Notes: generated by a model from the letters alone, not told the origin. A DNA stretch of 64,000 nucleotides from Streptomyces endophytica (GCF_026153355.1 NZ_CP110636.1:930001-994000); one strand, 5' to 3'; positions 10,036 to 18,936 are shown, numbered from the stretch's first letter. A program made the numbers and translations.

Positions 10036-10069
10036 CGAAACCCCCGACGCGGTGCGTTCGGGGGTTTCG
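10036..10069. terminator. Terminator after the secreted transglycosylase gene
   Basis: An 11-bp perfect stem (CGAAACCCCCG at 10036, CGGGGGTTTCG at 10059) lies 26 bp past the stop of the leftward transglycosylase gene and ahead of the AI-2E-type gene. Confidence 0.8.
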
Positions 10070-10095
10070 AGAGGCGCTGAGTGCGGCCGATGAGC

Positions 10096-10794
10096 CTAGT
10101 ACCAGCTGTTCGCCTGCCAGAACGACCAGGCGCCGCAGGGGCTGCCGTAGCGGTCGTTCATGTAGTTCAGGCCCCACTTGATCTGGGTCGCCGGGTTCGT
10201 CTGCCAGTCGGAGCCCGCGGAGGCCATCTTCGAGCCGGGCAGCGCCTGGACGAGGCCGTAGGCGCCCGAGCCGGCGTTGGTGGCACGGTAGTTCCAGCCG
10301 GACTCGTGGCTCACGATGTTGCTGAAGCACTGGAACTGGTCGCCGGCCATCATCTGGCGCGCGATGGCCTGCGTCTCCGCGATGCTGTACGAGCTCTTGC
10401 CGACCAGGTCGCCGAGGTCGGTGCGCGAGGAGGAGCGGGACGCGGCCAGCTCCTTCTTCTTGCGCGCGTCGGCTTCCTTCTTGGCCTGCTGGTCCGCGGC
10501 GTCCTTCTTGCTCTGCGCGGTCTCCGCGGCGGCCTTGCGCGCGGCCTCCTGGGCAGACTTGAGGGCTGACGTGTCCGCCTGGGTGGACGCGTCGTCCGCC
10601 TGCTGCGTCAGGGAAGCCGTCTGCACCTGGGCCTGGGCGCCCGCGGGGATGTCGGCAATGGTCGTCGCATCGGCAGCGGTGGCCTCGGCGTTGACCGTGG
10701 CGGGCTGCCCTGCAGCGACGCCGACGACGGCGCCGACGGTGGTGACCGCGGTGGCGGATGCCACGGCGAATCCCCGGACCGAGATCCGGCTCAC
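10096..10794 (-). CDS. Secreted transglycosylase SLT / aggregation-promoting-factor-like cell-wall hydrolase
   Basis: The 232-residue exported protein has an N-terminal signal sequence (about residues 1-35) and an Ala/Lys/Gln-rich coiled-coil stretch (about 75-120). Its C-terminal lysozyme-like domain includes FSNIVSHESGWNYRATNAGSGAYGLVQALPGSKM and ends GAWSFWQANSWY. The Glu in SHESGW is the predicted catalytic acid. It probably remodels peptidoglycan outside the membrane. The GTG start at 10794 follows AAGGAAA. A long upstream region with a hairpin and palindromes suggests tight control. Confidence 0.88.
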   Translation of the reverse strand: MSRISVRGFAVASATAVTTVGAVVGVAAGQPATVNAEATAADATTIADIPAGAQAQVQTASLTQQADDASTQADTSALKSAQEAARKAAAETAQSKKDAADQQAKKEADARKKKELAASRSSSRTDLGDLVGKSSYSIAETQAIARQMMAGDQFQCFSNIVSHESGWNYRATNAGSGAYGLVQALPGSKMASAGSDWQTNPATQIKWGLNYMNDRYGSPCGAWSFWQANSWY

Positions 10795-10805
10795 ACGATT
10801 TCCTT

Positions 10806-10859
10806 CCAGCGTCGCCCGCTTAGGTGACCTCGCGGGCGCAATCGTGCCCCTGACGCTGG
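10806..10859 (-). promoter_or_regulatory. Two-tier hairpin in the 5' leader of the transglycosylase gene
   Basis: An outer 8-bp inverted repeat (CCAGCGTC at 10806, GACGCTGG at 10852) encloses an inner 6-bp one (GCCCGC at 10814, GCGGGC at 10832). On the minus strand this ends immediately before the ribosome-binding site AAGGAAA. The structure is placed to affect translation or mRNA stability. It does not match the ydaO motif found ahead of some Streptomyces cell-wall hydrolase genes. Confidence 0.5.
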
Positions 10860-11061
10860 CCTCCCCTTGTTCCGGGCCCTGTTGAGCGGGCGGGACCGGC
10901 TGGTCACGGGAGGCACTGGCCCGGTACGTCCCCCTCGGGGTCCGCGTGGTGCTCGGGCGGCATACGGCTACTCACTATGAAGTTCGGTTGTTCTGCACCG
11001 CTGGGGGTGCGGATGCCGTATGCGGGGCCTGACAGGACCCAGACTCTGCCCGAACGACACA

Positions 11062-11100
11062 CCGGGAATCAATTCCCGGCCGGGTGTGAAAGCTCACACC
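11062..11100. promoter_or_regulatory. Two adjacent palindromes in the transglycosylase upstream region (one CRP-like)
   Basis: CCGGGAAT-CA-ATTCCCGG (11062-11079) is a perfect 18-bp palindrome. It is followed by GGTGTGA-AAGC-TCACACC (11083-11100), which has the TGTGA/TCACA arms of a CRP-type site with a 4-bp spacer instead of 6. They lie 270-310 bp upstream of the transglycosylase start. Streptomyces Crp controls spore-germination hydrolases, so a Crp link is plausible but unproved. Confidence 0.4.
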
Positions 11101-11144
11101 TCGTTTACCCCAGAGTATTTTCGGATATCGGCGCGCAGCAGAAC

Positions 11145-11180
11145 GCCGCCCGGCTAAGCTCCTTCGCTTCGCCGGGCGGC
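11145..11180 (-). terminator. Terminator after the PhoH-family gene
   Basis: A perfect 10-bp GC stem (11145-11154 and 11171-11180) with a 16-base loop lies about 65 bp downstream of the leftward phoH stop at 11247. Confidence 0.7.
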
Positions 11181-11246
11181 GCCGCTTTACAGCGGGTCAG
11201 ATCCGGACAACTGGCCGGATCCAAGCGGTTGTCCAGGGCGGACGGG

Positions 11247-12583
11247 TCAGACCCTGCCGTCCTCCAGCATTTCGGTCACCAGTGCCGCAATCGGCGACCG
11301 TTCCGAGCGGTTCAGGGTGACATGGGCGAAAAGCGGATGTCCTTTCAGCTTCTCGACGACCGCGACCACTCCGTCGTAGCGCCCGACCCGGAGGTTGTCC
11401 CGCTGGGCGACGTCATGGGTGAGCACGACCCGGGAGTTGGCCCCGATACGGGACAGAACCGTCAAAAGGACATTGCGCTCCAGGGACTGGGCCTCGTCCA
11501 CGATGACGAACGCGTCGTGCAGCGACCGCCCGCGGATGTGGGTCAGCGGCAGCACCTCCAACATGCCGCGGCCCACCACCTCTTCGATGACGTCCTTGGT
11601 GGTCACCGCGGACAGCGTGTCGAAGACGGCCTGCGCCCAGGGGCTCATCTTCTCCGCCTCGCTGCCCGGCAGATAGCCCAGTTCCTGCCCGCCGACCGCG
11701 TACAGCGGGCGGAACACCATCACCTTGCGGTGCTGCCGGCGCTCCAGCACCGCCTCCAGACCCGCGCACAGCGCCAGCGCCGACTTGCCGGTGCCGGCCC
11801 GCCCGCCCATCGACACGATGCCGACGTCCGGGTCGAGCAGCAGGTCCAGCGCGATCCGCTGTTCGGCGCTGCGCCCGTGGATGCCGAACGCCTCCCGGTC
11901 GCCCCGGACCAGCCGGACCGTGCCGTCCGCGGTGACCCGGCCGAGCGCCTTGCCCCGCTCGGACTGCAGCACCAGGCCGGTGTGCACGGGCAGCCCGGCC
12001 GCCTCCGGTACGTACGCGGTCTCGGCGGAGAACAGGTCGTCGACCTGGTCGGCGGGGACGGTCACCTCGGCCATCCCGGTCCACCCGGAGTCGGTGATGG
12101 CGAGTTCGGCGCGGTACTCCTCGGCCAGCAGGCCCACCGAGGACGCCTTGATGCGCATCGGCAGGTCCTTGGAGACGACCGTGACGTCGAACCCCTCGGC
12201 CTGGAGGTTGCGGGCGACGGCGAGGATCCGCGAGTCGTTGTCACCCAGCCGGCTGTGCCCGTTGAGGAAGCCCGGGGGCAGGATGCCGGTGTCGGAGTGG
12301 TTCAGTTCGACCCGGAGCGTCCCGCCGAGCTCTCCGATGGGATGGGCGAGTCCAGCCGGCCGTGCTGCACCCGGTACTCGTCCAGCCGGCGCAGCGCCTG
12401 CCGGGCGAAGTAGCCGAGCTCGGGATGGTGCCGCTTGGCCTCCAGTTCCGTGACCACCACGACCGGCAGCACGACCTCGTGCTCGTCGAAGCGGGCCATG
12501 GCGCCTGGATCGGCCAGCAGCACACTGGTGTCGAGGACATAAGTGCGCCGGTCGTTGTCACGGCGCTGCTTGCTGTTCACCAC
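11247..12583 (-). CDS. PhoH family protein: PIN domain plus PhoH ATPase (frameshifted)
   Basis: The N-terminal PIN ribonuclease-like domain ([34 protein letters not shown]) is followed by a PhoH P-loop ATPase domain. That domain has Walker [19 protein letters not shown] and Walker [18 protein letters not shown]-PhoH proteins act on RNA as ATP-dependent helicase/nucleases. The two halves are in different frames: around 12335-12340 one base is missing, and correction restores [19 protein letters not shown] chose the GTG pair at 12583/12580 as start; an in-frame ATG at 12700 would add 39 residues of weak, basic sequence. Confidence 0.85.
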
Positions 12584-13025
12584 GGGTGGACGAACCCCCT
12601 CGGATGAGGTTGGGGTGCGACGGCGTCGCGGGGCGATGTGCTCCCGGGGACGTGGTGCGCCCAGCTGCTGCTGGGCAGCGTCCTTGGGACCCCCGGCCAT
12701 CTGATGACCGGACCGGGCTCAGGCCACGATGCACGGGCCGAGCGCCGGCCCCTCGCGTCGCCCGTGCGGTGCGCACGGATCTCCGTGATGTGCAAAGGGC
12801 CTCCCGGGCGGACGGCCCCATGCCGTCCGCTGAGATGCGGCGCCCGATGGCTTGTTCCGGACGCCGACCTGGATGGGATATTCCCTCGAACCCCCGTCGC
12901 CATGCCACGGCATATGACGCACGGTCGATGAACCTTTGGTTACGCGTGATCGCTCCGCCGGGCCGGCCGGAACGGGGGGGTGAGCGGGGCCGACCGGGTG
13001 GTTCCCGGCGAAGACGACGTCAGAA
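12584..13025. other. Intergenic region upstream of the phoH-family gene, nothing specific recognised
   Basis: These 440 bp lie between the phoH start and the terminator of the uppS gene. They must hold the phoH promoter. I saw no convincing gene, repeat or structured RNA. The only candidate coding is an N-terminal extension of phoH from an ATG at 12700. Confidence 0.4.
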
Positions 13026-13063
13026 AAGCCCCGCCGGGGCCCGTTCGGGTCCGGCGGGGGCTT
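13026..13063 (-). terminator. Terminator after uppS
   Basis: A 12-bp stem (AAGCCCCGCCGG at 13026 pairing with CCGGCGGGGGCTT at 13051-13063, one G bulged) lies 24 bp downstream of the uppS stop. Confidence 0.75.
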
Positions 13064-13086
13064 CGTCGCGAGGACGGCGCTGCCTG

Positions 13087-13884
13087 TTAGAAGCCGTAGC
13101 GGCGGTGCCGGGCCGCGTAGTCGCGCAGCGCGCGCAGGAAGTCGACCTTCCGGAACGCCGGCCAGAAGACCTCGCAGAAGTAGTACTCCGAATGGGCGCT
13201 CTGCCAGAGCATGAAGCCCGACAGCCGCTGCTCGCCGCTGGTCCGGATCACCAGGTCCGGGTCGGGCTGGCCGCGGGTGTAGAGGTGCTCCGAGATCAGG
13301 TCGATGTCGACGATCTCGGCCAGTTCCTCGAAGGAGGTGCCGCGCTCGGCGTGCTCCAGCAGCAGCGAGCGCACCGCGTCCGCGATCTCCTGCCGGCCGC
13401 CGTAGCCGACCGCGACGTTGACCAGGATGCCCTTGTTGTCGAGGGTGGTCGCCTCGGCCTCCTTGAGGACCGTCTGGGTGGCCTCGGGCAGCAGGTCACG
13501 GTTGCCGACGTGGTGCACCCGCCAGCGGCCGTCGGCGGCCAGGTCCCGCACGGTGTTCTCGATGATGCCCAGCAGCGGCTTCAGCTCGGCCTCGGGCCGG
13601 TCGAGGTTGTCCGTCGACAGCAGCCAGAGCGTGACGACCTCCACATCGGTCTCCGCGCACCAGCCGAGCAGCTCGCCGATCTTGGCCGCGCCCGCCTGGT
13701 GGCCCTGCTCGGTCGTCCGCCCGTCGGCCCGCGCCCAGCGCCGGTTGCCGTCGAGGATGACGCCGATGTGCTTGGGCACCTGGGTGTGATCCAGGCGACC
13801 CTCCACCCGCCGCGCGTAAAGCCGGTAAACCAGATTCCGCAGTGCAGGCGGATACGGGATGCGCATCCCGGAAGATCGCAGCAT
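13087..13884 (-). CDS. uppS: Isoprenyl (undecaprenyl pyrophosphate) synthase
   Basis: This cis-prenyltransferase (about 265 residues) condenses isopentenyl diphosphate to make the C55 lipid carrier for cell-wall synthesis. The signature HIGVILDGNRRWARADG holds the catalytic Asp. LWLLSTDNLDRP, VGYGGRQEI and RTSGEQRLSGFMLWQSAHSEYYF are all present. The ATG at 13884 has GAGGGG upstream; an ATG at 13866 (MRIPYPP) is possible. It is divergent from the aldo/keto reductase across about 120 bp. Confidence 0.92.
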   Translation of the reverse strand: MLRSSGMRIPYPPALRNLVYRLYARRVEGRLDHTQVPKHIGVILDGNRRWARADGRTTEQGHQAGAAKIGELLGWCAETDVEVVTLWLLSTDNLDRPEAELKPLLGIIENTVRDLAADGRWRVHHVGNRDLLPEATQTVLKEAEATTLDNKGILVNVAVGYGGRQEIADAVRSLLLEHAERGTSFEELAEIVDIDLISEHLYTRGQPDPDLVIRTSGEQRLSGFMLWQSAHSEYYFCEVFWPAFRKVDFLRALRDYAARHRRYGF

Positions 13885-14007
13885 GTATGGTCCAGCCCCT
13901 CCGTGCCAATCGCGGTCGCCCCGTCGCCTCAAGTGGGCAACTTTAACTTCTCGGCTGTCGAGACAGCCCCATCAGGTAGGTCACAGGTACGTGATAGGGA
14001 GATGAGC

Positions 14008-15042
14008 ATGACTGGCACCGACTACCGCGCCGCGGATTCCCGCTACGACTCGATGAAGTACCGGCGAACGGGCCGCAGCGGACTCAAACTCCCCGCTATC
14101 TCCCTTGGACTGTGGCACAACTTCGGGGACGACCGCACCCTGAGCTCCCAGCGGGCCATCCTGCGTCGCGCCTTCGACCTGGGTGTCACCCACTTCGATC
14201 TGGCCAACAACTACGGCCCGCCGCCCGGCTCCGCGGAGCTGAACTTCGGAAAGATCTTCGCGCAGGACTTCCGCGGCTACCGCGACGAGATGATTCTCTC
14301 CACCAAGGCCGGATATCTGATGCATCCGGGCCCCTACGGCGAATGGGGTTCGCGGAAATATCTCCTCTCGTCGTTGGATGCGTCACTGAAGCGGATGGGT
14401 GTCGATTACGTCGATATCTTCTACTCGCACCGCTTCGATCCGGACACCCCGCTGGAAGAGACGATGGGCGCGCTGGCCTCCGCCGTCCAGCAGGGCAAGG
14501 CGCTCTACGTCGGCGTCTCCTCCTACAACGCCGAGCAGACCCGGGACGCCGCCCGCATACTGCGCGAGATGGGCGTACGGCCGCTGATCCACCAGCCCTC
14601 GTACTCGATGATCAACCGCTGGACCGAGGACGACCTGCTGCTGGACACCCTCGAGGACGAGGGCATGGGCTGCATCTCCTTCGCGCCGCTGGCCCAGGGC
14701 ATGCTCACGGACAAGTACCTCGACGGCATTCCCGAGGGCTCCCGCGCCTCCCAGGGCAAGTCCCTGGACCCGAACCTGCTCTCCGAGGAGGTCGTCCGCC
14801 GGCTGCGCGGCCTCAACGAGATCGCCGGCCGGCGCGGGCAGTCGCTGGCCCAGTTGGCCCTGGGCTGGGTGCTGCGTGACGAGCGGATGACCTCCGCGCT
14901 GATCGGCGCCAGCAGCGTCGCCCAGCTGGAGTCCAATGTCGCGGCCCTCGACGCCCCGGCCCTCACGGACGCCGAGCTCGCCGAGATCGATCAGTTCGCC
15001 ACCACCACGGACGGGGTCAACATCTGGGCCCGCCGGGGCTGA
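14008..15042 (+). CDS. Aldo/keto reductase (YghZ/GPR14-like)
   Basis: This 344-residue NADPH-dependent TIM-barrel reductase resembles the methylglyoxal-type YghZ group. It has GLWHNFGDDR, the catalytic Tyr region HFDLANNYGPPPGSAE, Lys in ILSTKAGYLMHPGPYGEWGSRKYLLSS, and His in YVDIFYSHRFDPDTPLEETM. The C-terminal cofactor site is SALIGASSVAQLESNV. AGGGAG sits at the right distance for ATG 14008; ATG 14002, two codons upstream, is too close to that site. Physiological substrate unknown. Confidence 0.92.
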   Translation: MTGTDYRAADSRYDSMKYRRTGRSGLKLPAISLGLWHNFGDDRTLSSQRAILRRAFDLGVTHFDLANNYGPPPGSAELNFGKIFAQDFRGYRDEMILSTKAGYLMHPGPYGEWGSRKYLLSSLDASLKRMGVDYVDIFYSHRFDPDTPLEETMGALASAVQQGKALYVGVSSYNAEQTRDAARILREMGVRPLIHQPSYSMINRWTEDDLLLDTLEDEGMGCISFAPLAQGMLTDKYLDGIPEGSRASQGKSLDPNLLSEEVVRRLRGLNEIAGRRGQSLAQLALGWVLRDERMTSALIGASSVAQLESNVAALDAPALTDAELAEIDQFATTTDGVNIWARRG

Positions 15043-15121
15043 CCCGGGCCGGGCCCGGAGCGCCGGTTTCCGGCCATCTCCGCGGCGGCCCGTACGCCCT
15101 CCCACGGGCCGCAAAAAAAGC

Positions 15122-15153
15122 GGGCCGGTCCGTGGGGGGATACGGACCGGCCC
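15122..15153 (-). terminator. Intrinsic terminator of the prepilin peptidase gene
   Basis: A perfect 12-bp stem (15122-15133 and 15142-15153) is followed on the minus strand by seven Ts (plus-strand A7 at 15113-15119). This is a rare textbook rho-independent terminator in such a GC-rich genome. It also sits 80 bp past the aldo/keto reductase stop. Confidence 0.85.
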
Positions 15154-15308
15154 GAGGGGGGGTTTCCACCATAACCCCGCGGAAGGGGTGCTGTGTGCAC
15201 CGGCGCGCGCGGCGGCGTGGCTCCGGCGCGGCGACGGGGGCGGAGAGCGGGCCGTACGCCCCTGCGCCCGCGCGGGCGCAGGGGCCCCGAGGCGCCCCGG
15301 CGGGCGGG

Positions 15309-16043
15309 TCAGCGGGCCGCCAGCGCGGCCGGCAGCAGGCCGCAGAACGCCCCGGCGATCAGGAAAGGCCCCAGTGGCACGGCGGTTTTCCGGGCGCCGC
15401 GCCGGAGGATCAGCAGCCCGGCGCCGTAGAGCCCGCCCAGCAGCACCCCGGCCGCACCGCCCGTGACCAGGGTGCGCCAGCCGTACCACCCAAGGGCGAC
15501 CCCCAGTCCGAGTGCCAGCTTGACGTCACCCAGCCCGAGTCCCGCCGGGTTGACGAGGTGCAGGATCAGGTAGCAGGCGGCGAGGACGAGGCCGGCCGGG
15601 AGGGCGCGCCACCAGGCGCCGGTGTCGCCGGTGAACCGGCCGGCGAGCCCCAGTGCCGCCGCGAGGACGGCGGCCAGCGGCAGGGTCAGCACGTCCGGCA
15701 GCCGCCGCACCCGCCAGTCGACGATCACCAGCAGCACCGCGGCCGGCGCCGCCAGCAGCCAGGCGGCGAGTTCCGGCCGCGGACCGGTGGCCGCCGCCAG
15801 GGCCGCGCAGACCAGCGCGGTGACCGCCGCGGTCGGCACCCCGGCGGGCCCGTACGCCCCGCAGGCCGGGCAGCGCCCCGGCCCCAGCCAGCCGCGGGCC
15901 GCCCCGGTGATCGGGTGTCCCCCAGGACACGTGGCGCGCCACTCCTCCTCGGGGCCGACGGCCATCCGGTGGGCGGGCCGGGGTATGAGCAGCCCGGCCG
16001 CGGCCCCGTAGGCGGCGGCGAGCACCATCAGCATCACTGGCAC
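15309..16043 (-). CDS. A24 family prepilin peptidase
   Basis: This 244-residue membrane aspartyl protease has about seven helices. The two catalytic aspartates lie in VIVDWRVRRLPD and in the GxGD signature GLGLGDVKLALG. A cytoplasmic CxxC-type cluster (CPGGH, CPACGAYG) near the N terminus resembles the zinc-binding loop of larger type IV prepilin peptidases. It probably cleaves the leader of the Flp pilin encoded at 21.6 kb and perhaps of the TadE-like proteins, though it is 4-5 kb outside that operon. Confidence 0.88.
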   Translation of the reverse strand: MPVMLMVLAAAYGAAAGLLIPRPAHRMAVGPEEEWRATCPGGHPITGAARGWLGPGRCPACGAYGPAGVPTAAVTALVCAALAAATGPRPELAAWLLAAPAAVLLVIVDWRVRRLPDVLTLPLAAVLAAALGLAGRFTGDTGAWWRALPAGLVLAACYLILHLVNPAGLGLGDVKLALGLGVALGWYGWRTLVTGGAAGVLLGGLYGAGLLILRRGARKTAVPLGPFLIAGAFCGLLPAALAAR

Positions 16044-16101
16044 GCGTCGACCCTACGGGGGTCCCTCCCCCGGCACGCCGGGAGCTGATAGAACGCGGGA
16101 C

Positions 16102-16476
16102 ATGGCGCGTTGGAGGAACGGACCGGGGATGCTGTACGGCGCGGACCGTGCGGTGCCGGTGGAGATCGCGGCCTCGTACCGGGCCCGCGCCCGCGGTCTG
16201 CTGGGCCGGGACGGCATCGAGGGGGCGCTGCTGCTGACCCCGGCGAGCGGGGTGCACACCTTCCGGATGCGGTTCGCCATCGATGTGGCCTATCTGGGCC
16301 GGGACTTCAGGGTGCTGGCGGTCCGCACCATGCCGCCGGGCCGGCTGGGCCGCCCGCGGTTGCGTGCCCGGCACGTCCTGGAGGCGGCGGCCGGTGCGAT
16401 GACGGACTGGGGCCTGCGTCCGGGGATGCCGCTGCGCGTCGAGCCGACGCCCGCGCCGGAGGCCGCCGGGCGCTGA
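16102..16476 (+). CDS. DUF192 family protein
   Basis: This 124-residue protein has the DUF192 core (ARGLLGRDGIEGALLLTPASGVHTFRMRFAIDVAYLG, then VRTMPPGRLGRPRLRARHVLEAAAGAM). No signal peptide is evident. The function of the family is unknown. Divergent from the prepilin peptidase (58 bp apart). In several actinobacteria DUF192 genes sit beside Tad/prepilin genes, so a link to pilus or envelope proteins is possible but unproved. Confidence 0.85.
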   Translation: MARWRNGPGMLYGADRAVPVEIAASYRARARGLLGRDGIEGALLLTPASGVHTFRMRFAIDVAYLGRDFRVLAVRTMPPGRLGRPRLRARHVLEAAAGAMTDWGLRPGMPLRVEPTPAPEAAGR

Positions 16477-16491
16477 CCTCCGCGGCCGCGG

Positions 16492-16863
16492 TCACGGCCG
16501 CCAGTCGGCCACCAGCGCCAGCAGGCCGGGGAAGCGCGCCTGGAGGTCGTCCACCCGGACGTGGCTGCGCCGCTCCAGCCCGTACTGCCGCTGCCGGATC
16601 AGGCCGGCCTCCCGCAGGGTGCGGAAGTGGTGGGTGAGCGAGGACTTGGGCCGGTCCAGGCCGAACCAGCCGCAGGTGTGGTCGAACTCCTCGGCCTCCA
16701 GCAGCAGCGTGCGCACGATGTGCATGCGCAGCGGATCGCTCAGCGCGCCCATGACGACCTCCAGCCGCAGCGCGTCCCGCGCCGGTTCCGGCAGCGGTTC
16801 GGGCGCACCGGCCGGCACCGGTCGCTGTGCTCGCTCGGTCCAGGCACGTGGGGTGGACGACAT
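16492..16863 (-). CDS. ArsR/HTH_20-type winged-helix repressor
   Basis: The 123-residue regulator has a winged helix (VVMGALSDPLRMHIVRTLLLEAEEFDHTCGWFGLDRPKSSLTHHFRTLREAGLIRQRQYG). ATG 16863 has GGAGGA upstream. It is divergent from an MFS exporter with a palindrome array between them, so it most likely represses both. No metal-binding Cys cluster of classic ArsR is evident (only one Cys), so the inducer is probably organic. Confidence 0.87.
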   Translation of the reverse strand: MSSTPRAWTERAQRPVPAGAPEPLPEPARDALRLEVVMGALSDPLRMHIVRTLLLEAEEFDHTCGWFGLDRPKSSLTHHFRTLREAGLIRQRQYGLERRSHVRVDDLQARFPGLLALVADWRP

Positions 16864-16941
16864 CCGGCGCTCCTCCGATTCGGGGCGGTCGGGCGGCAGT
16901 TGAGGGCGGGCGCTGCGCCGCCCCTGCACAGCCCCTTTTCA

Positions 16942-17003
16942 CAGTACGACTTGCATCGTACTGCGGAATGGCTGTACGAATCTCTTCGTACTGCTTGTAC
17001 GAC
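16942..17003. promoter_or_regulatory. Operator array for the divergent ArsR/MFS pair
   Basis: Five GTACGA-type half-sites occur within 62 bp. CAGTACGA/TCGTACTG forms a palindrome at 16942-16963, GTACGAA/TTCGTAC a second at 16974-16991, and a lone GTACGAC is at 16997. The symmetry and position between the divergent starts make this the probable ArsR-family binding region. Confidence 0.7.
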
Positions 17004-17038
17004 TCCACCCGTACAGGCCGGATGAGGAGGGGACACCC

Positions 17039-18286
17039 ATGCCCGGAACACCCACCGTGCGGCCCGAGACCAGGCCCGCCGCGAGCCCGGCGCCGGCCGC
17101 GGCCACCGCCCCACCGCCCGTACGGGAGGTGTGGTTCGCCGCCTGGCCGGTGGTCGCGATCTTCGTGCTGTCGAACGCGGCGATGCCGCTGTACGCGGTC
17201 TGGCAGCGCCAACTCGGCTTCAGCTCCGGCACGTTGACGCTGGTCTACGCCGCGTACGTGGTCGGCCTGCTGGGCGCGCTGCTGGTGGCGGGCGTCGCCT
17301 CGGACCGGCTGGGCCGCAAGCCGGTGCTGGTCCCGGCGCTGCTGCTGGCCCTCGTCGCCTGCCTGGTCTACGCCACCGCGCCCTCGGTGGCCGCGCTCGC
17401 CGTCGCCCGGCTGCTGACCGGCGTGGCCACCGGCGCCGCCGTCTCGGCCGGGATGGCCGCGGTCACCGACCTGGCCGCCGGCCGCCGGATCGGCCCGCTG
17501 CTGGCCTCCACCGCCATGGTGCTGGGCGCGGGGATCGGCCCCGTACTGGCCGGGGTGCTCTCGGAGACCGCGCCCGCGCCGACCGTCACGGTCTTCGTCG
17601 TCGAGGGCGTCCTGCTGGTCACGGCGCTGGCGACGGTGGTCCGGATGCCGCTGCCGGCGCGCGGCGGGACGGCCGGCGCCGCGCCGGGTGCCTGGGTGCG
17701 GCTGCCCGCCGTCCCGCGTGCCAACCGCCGCCATCTCGCCCTGGGACTGGCCGCGTTCGCCCCGGGCATCAGCGCCACCGCGTTCGTCCTGTCGCTCGGC
17801 CCGTCGCTGCTCGCCGGACTCCTCGGCACGACCGACCGCGCGCTGGCGGGCGGGCTGGCGCTGGCGATGTTCCTGTCCGCCACCGGCGTGCAGTTCGCGC
17901 TGCGCCGCTTCGCGGTCCGCACGGTCCTGCTGGCTTCCGGGGCGGCCACCGTCACCGGCACGCTCGCCCTGGTCACCGCGGTCCGCACCGGCTCCCTGGC
18001 GCCGCTGGTCGTCGCGGTGCTGCTGGCCGGGGCGGGCCAGGGAGCGGGCCAGCTGGGCGGGCTGACCCTGCTGAGCCGCGAGGTCCCGGCGGCCCGCCGC
18101 GCGGAGGCCAACGCCGCGCTGAACGCGGGCGGTTACCTCCTGGCGGGCGTCCTGCCGGTCGCCGACGGCTACCTCAGCGACGCCATCGGCCTGCCGGCGG
18201 CCGCCACCACCTTCGGCCTCGCGGTCGCCGCACTCGCCGCGGGGGGTGCGGTGCTGGTGGCCCTACGGGGCGGCCAGGCGGGCTAG
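17039..18286 (+). CDS. MFS transporter
   Basis: The 415-residue, 12-helix major facilitator has the loop 2-3 motif GVASDRLGRKPVLV. The antiporter-type motif C is VLGAGIGPVLAGVLSE in helix 5, which points to drug/H+ efflux. ATG 17039 follows GAGGAGG. The neighbouring ArsR-type gene and operator array suggest substrate-induced derepression. Substrate unknown. Confidence 0.9.
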   Translation: MPGTPTVRPETRPAASPAPAAATAPPPVREVWFAAWPVVAIFVLSNAAMPLYAVWQRQLGFSSGTLTLVYAAYVVGLLGALLVAGVASDRLGRKPVLVPALLLALVACLVYATAPSVAALAVARLLTGVATGAAVSAGMAAVTDLAAGRRIGPLLASTAMVLGAGIGPVLAGVLSETAPAPTVTVFVVEGVLLVTALATVVRMPLPARGGTAGAAPGAWVRLPAVPRANRRHLALGLAAFAPGISATAFVLSLGPSLLAGLLGTTDRALAGGLALAMFLSATGVQFALRRFAVRTVLLASGAATVTGTLALVTAVRTGSLAPLVVAVLLAGAGQGAGQLGGLTLLSREVPAARRAEANAALNAGGYLLAGVLPVADGYLSDAIGLPAAATTFGLAVAALAAGGAVLVALRGGQAG

Positions 18287-18335
18287 CGGGAGGGGCGGCC
18301 CGGACCCCCGACCCGTACCGCCCCGCACCGTCCGG

Positions 18336-18917
18336 TCAGAACCCGCCCATCGCCGCGTCCGCCACGCCCTCCAGCGCCGCGCGGCCGAGCCCGGCGCGGG
18401 CCGAGACCCGCAGCCCGCCGATCGTGGCGATGAGGAGGTGGGCGAGCGTGCCGGCGTCCGTCCGCGCGGTGATGTCGCCGGCCCGCTGGCCCGATTCGAT
18501 CATCGCCCGGACCGCCGCCAGCCGTGCGCCGTAGTCCCGTTCCAGCGCGGCCGCGACCGAGGGGTCGTGCGCCGACACCTCGATGCAGGTGTTGACGACC
18601 AGACAGCCGCGGCCGTCCGCACCGGCCGCGCACTCGTCGTCGATCGTCCGCTGGAACAGCGCGCGGACCTTCTCCCGGGCCGGCAGCTCGCTCTCCAGCA
18701 GCGCGTGCATCTCGGCGTTCTTGCGCTCCATGTAACGGGCCAGGGCCCGTTCGAACAGGTCGTGCTTGCTCTTGAAGGTGTTGTAGATGCTGCTGCGTCC
18801 CAGCCCGGTGGCGTCACAGAGGTCCTGGGTGGACGTCGCCTCGTAGCCGGTGATCCAGAACGCTTCCATCGCGGCGTCCAGCGCCCGGTCCTCGTCGAAC
18901 TGCCTGGGTCGCGCCAT
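18336..18917 (-). CDS. TetR/AcrR family regulator
   Basis: The 193-residue protein has a TetR DNA-binding domain (ARPRQFDEDRALDAAMEAFWITGYEATSTQDLCDATGLGRSSIYNTFKSKHDLFERAL) and a C-terminal TetR_C-type helical domain (CLVVNTCIEVSAHDPSVAAAL). Start ATG 18917. Convergent with the MFS gene (50 bp) and divergent from the RDD gene, with an inverted repeat between. Ligand unknown. Confidence 0.9.
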   Translation of the reverse strand: MARPRQFDEDRALDAAMEAFWITGYEATSTQDLCDATGLGRSSIYNTFKSKHDLFERALARYMERKNAEMHALLESELPAREKVRALFQRTIDDECAAGADGRGCLVVNTCIEVSAHDPSVAAALERDYGARLAAVRAMIESGQRAGDITARTDAGTLAHLLIATIGGLRVSARAGLGRAALEGVADAAMGGF

Positions 18918-18936
18918 GACACCAACGTAGCACGAT

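Noticed and set aside
10860..11060. ydaO (c-di-AMP) riboswitch ahead of the cell-wall hydrolase
   Set aside because: Such riboswitches precede some Streptomyces hydrolase genes, but the conserved GGGGUGAAUC-type blocks were not found on the minus strand here.
12586..14007. An upstream extension of the aldo/keto reductase frame covering the uppS region
   Set aside because: The extension is antisense to uppS and shows shadow composition. The reductase start at 14008 has a good ribosome-binding site and matches family length.
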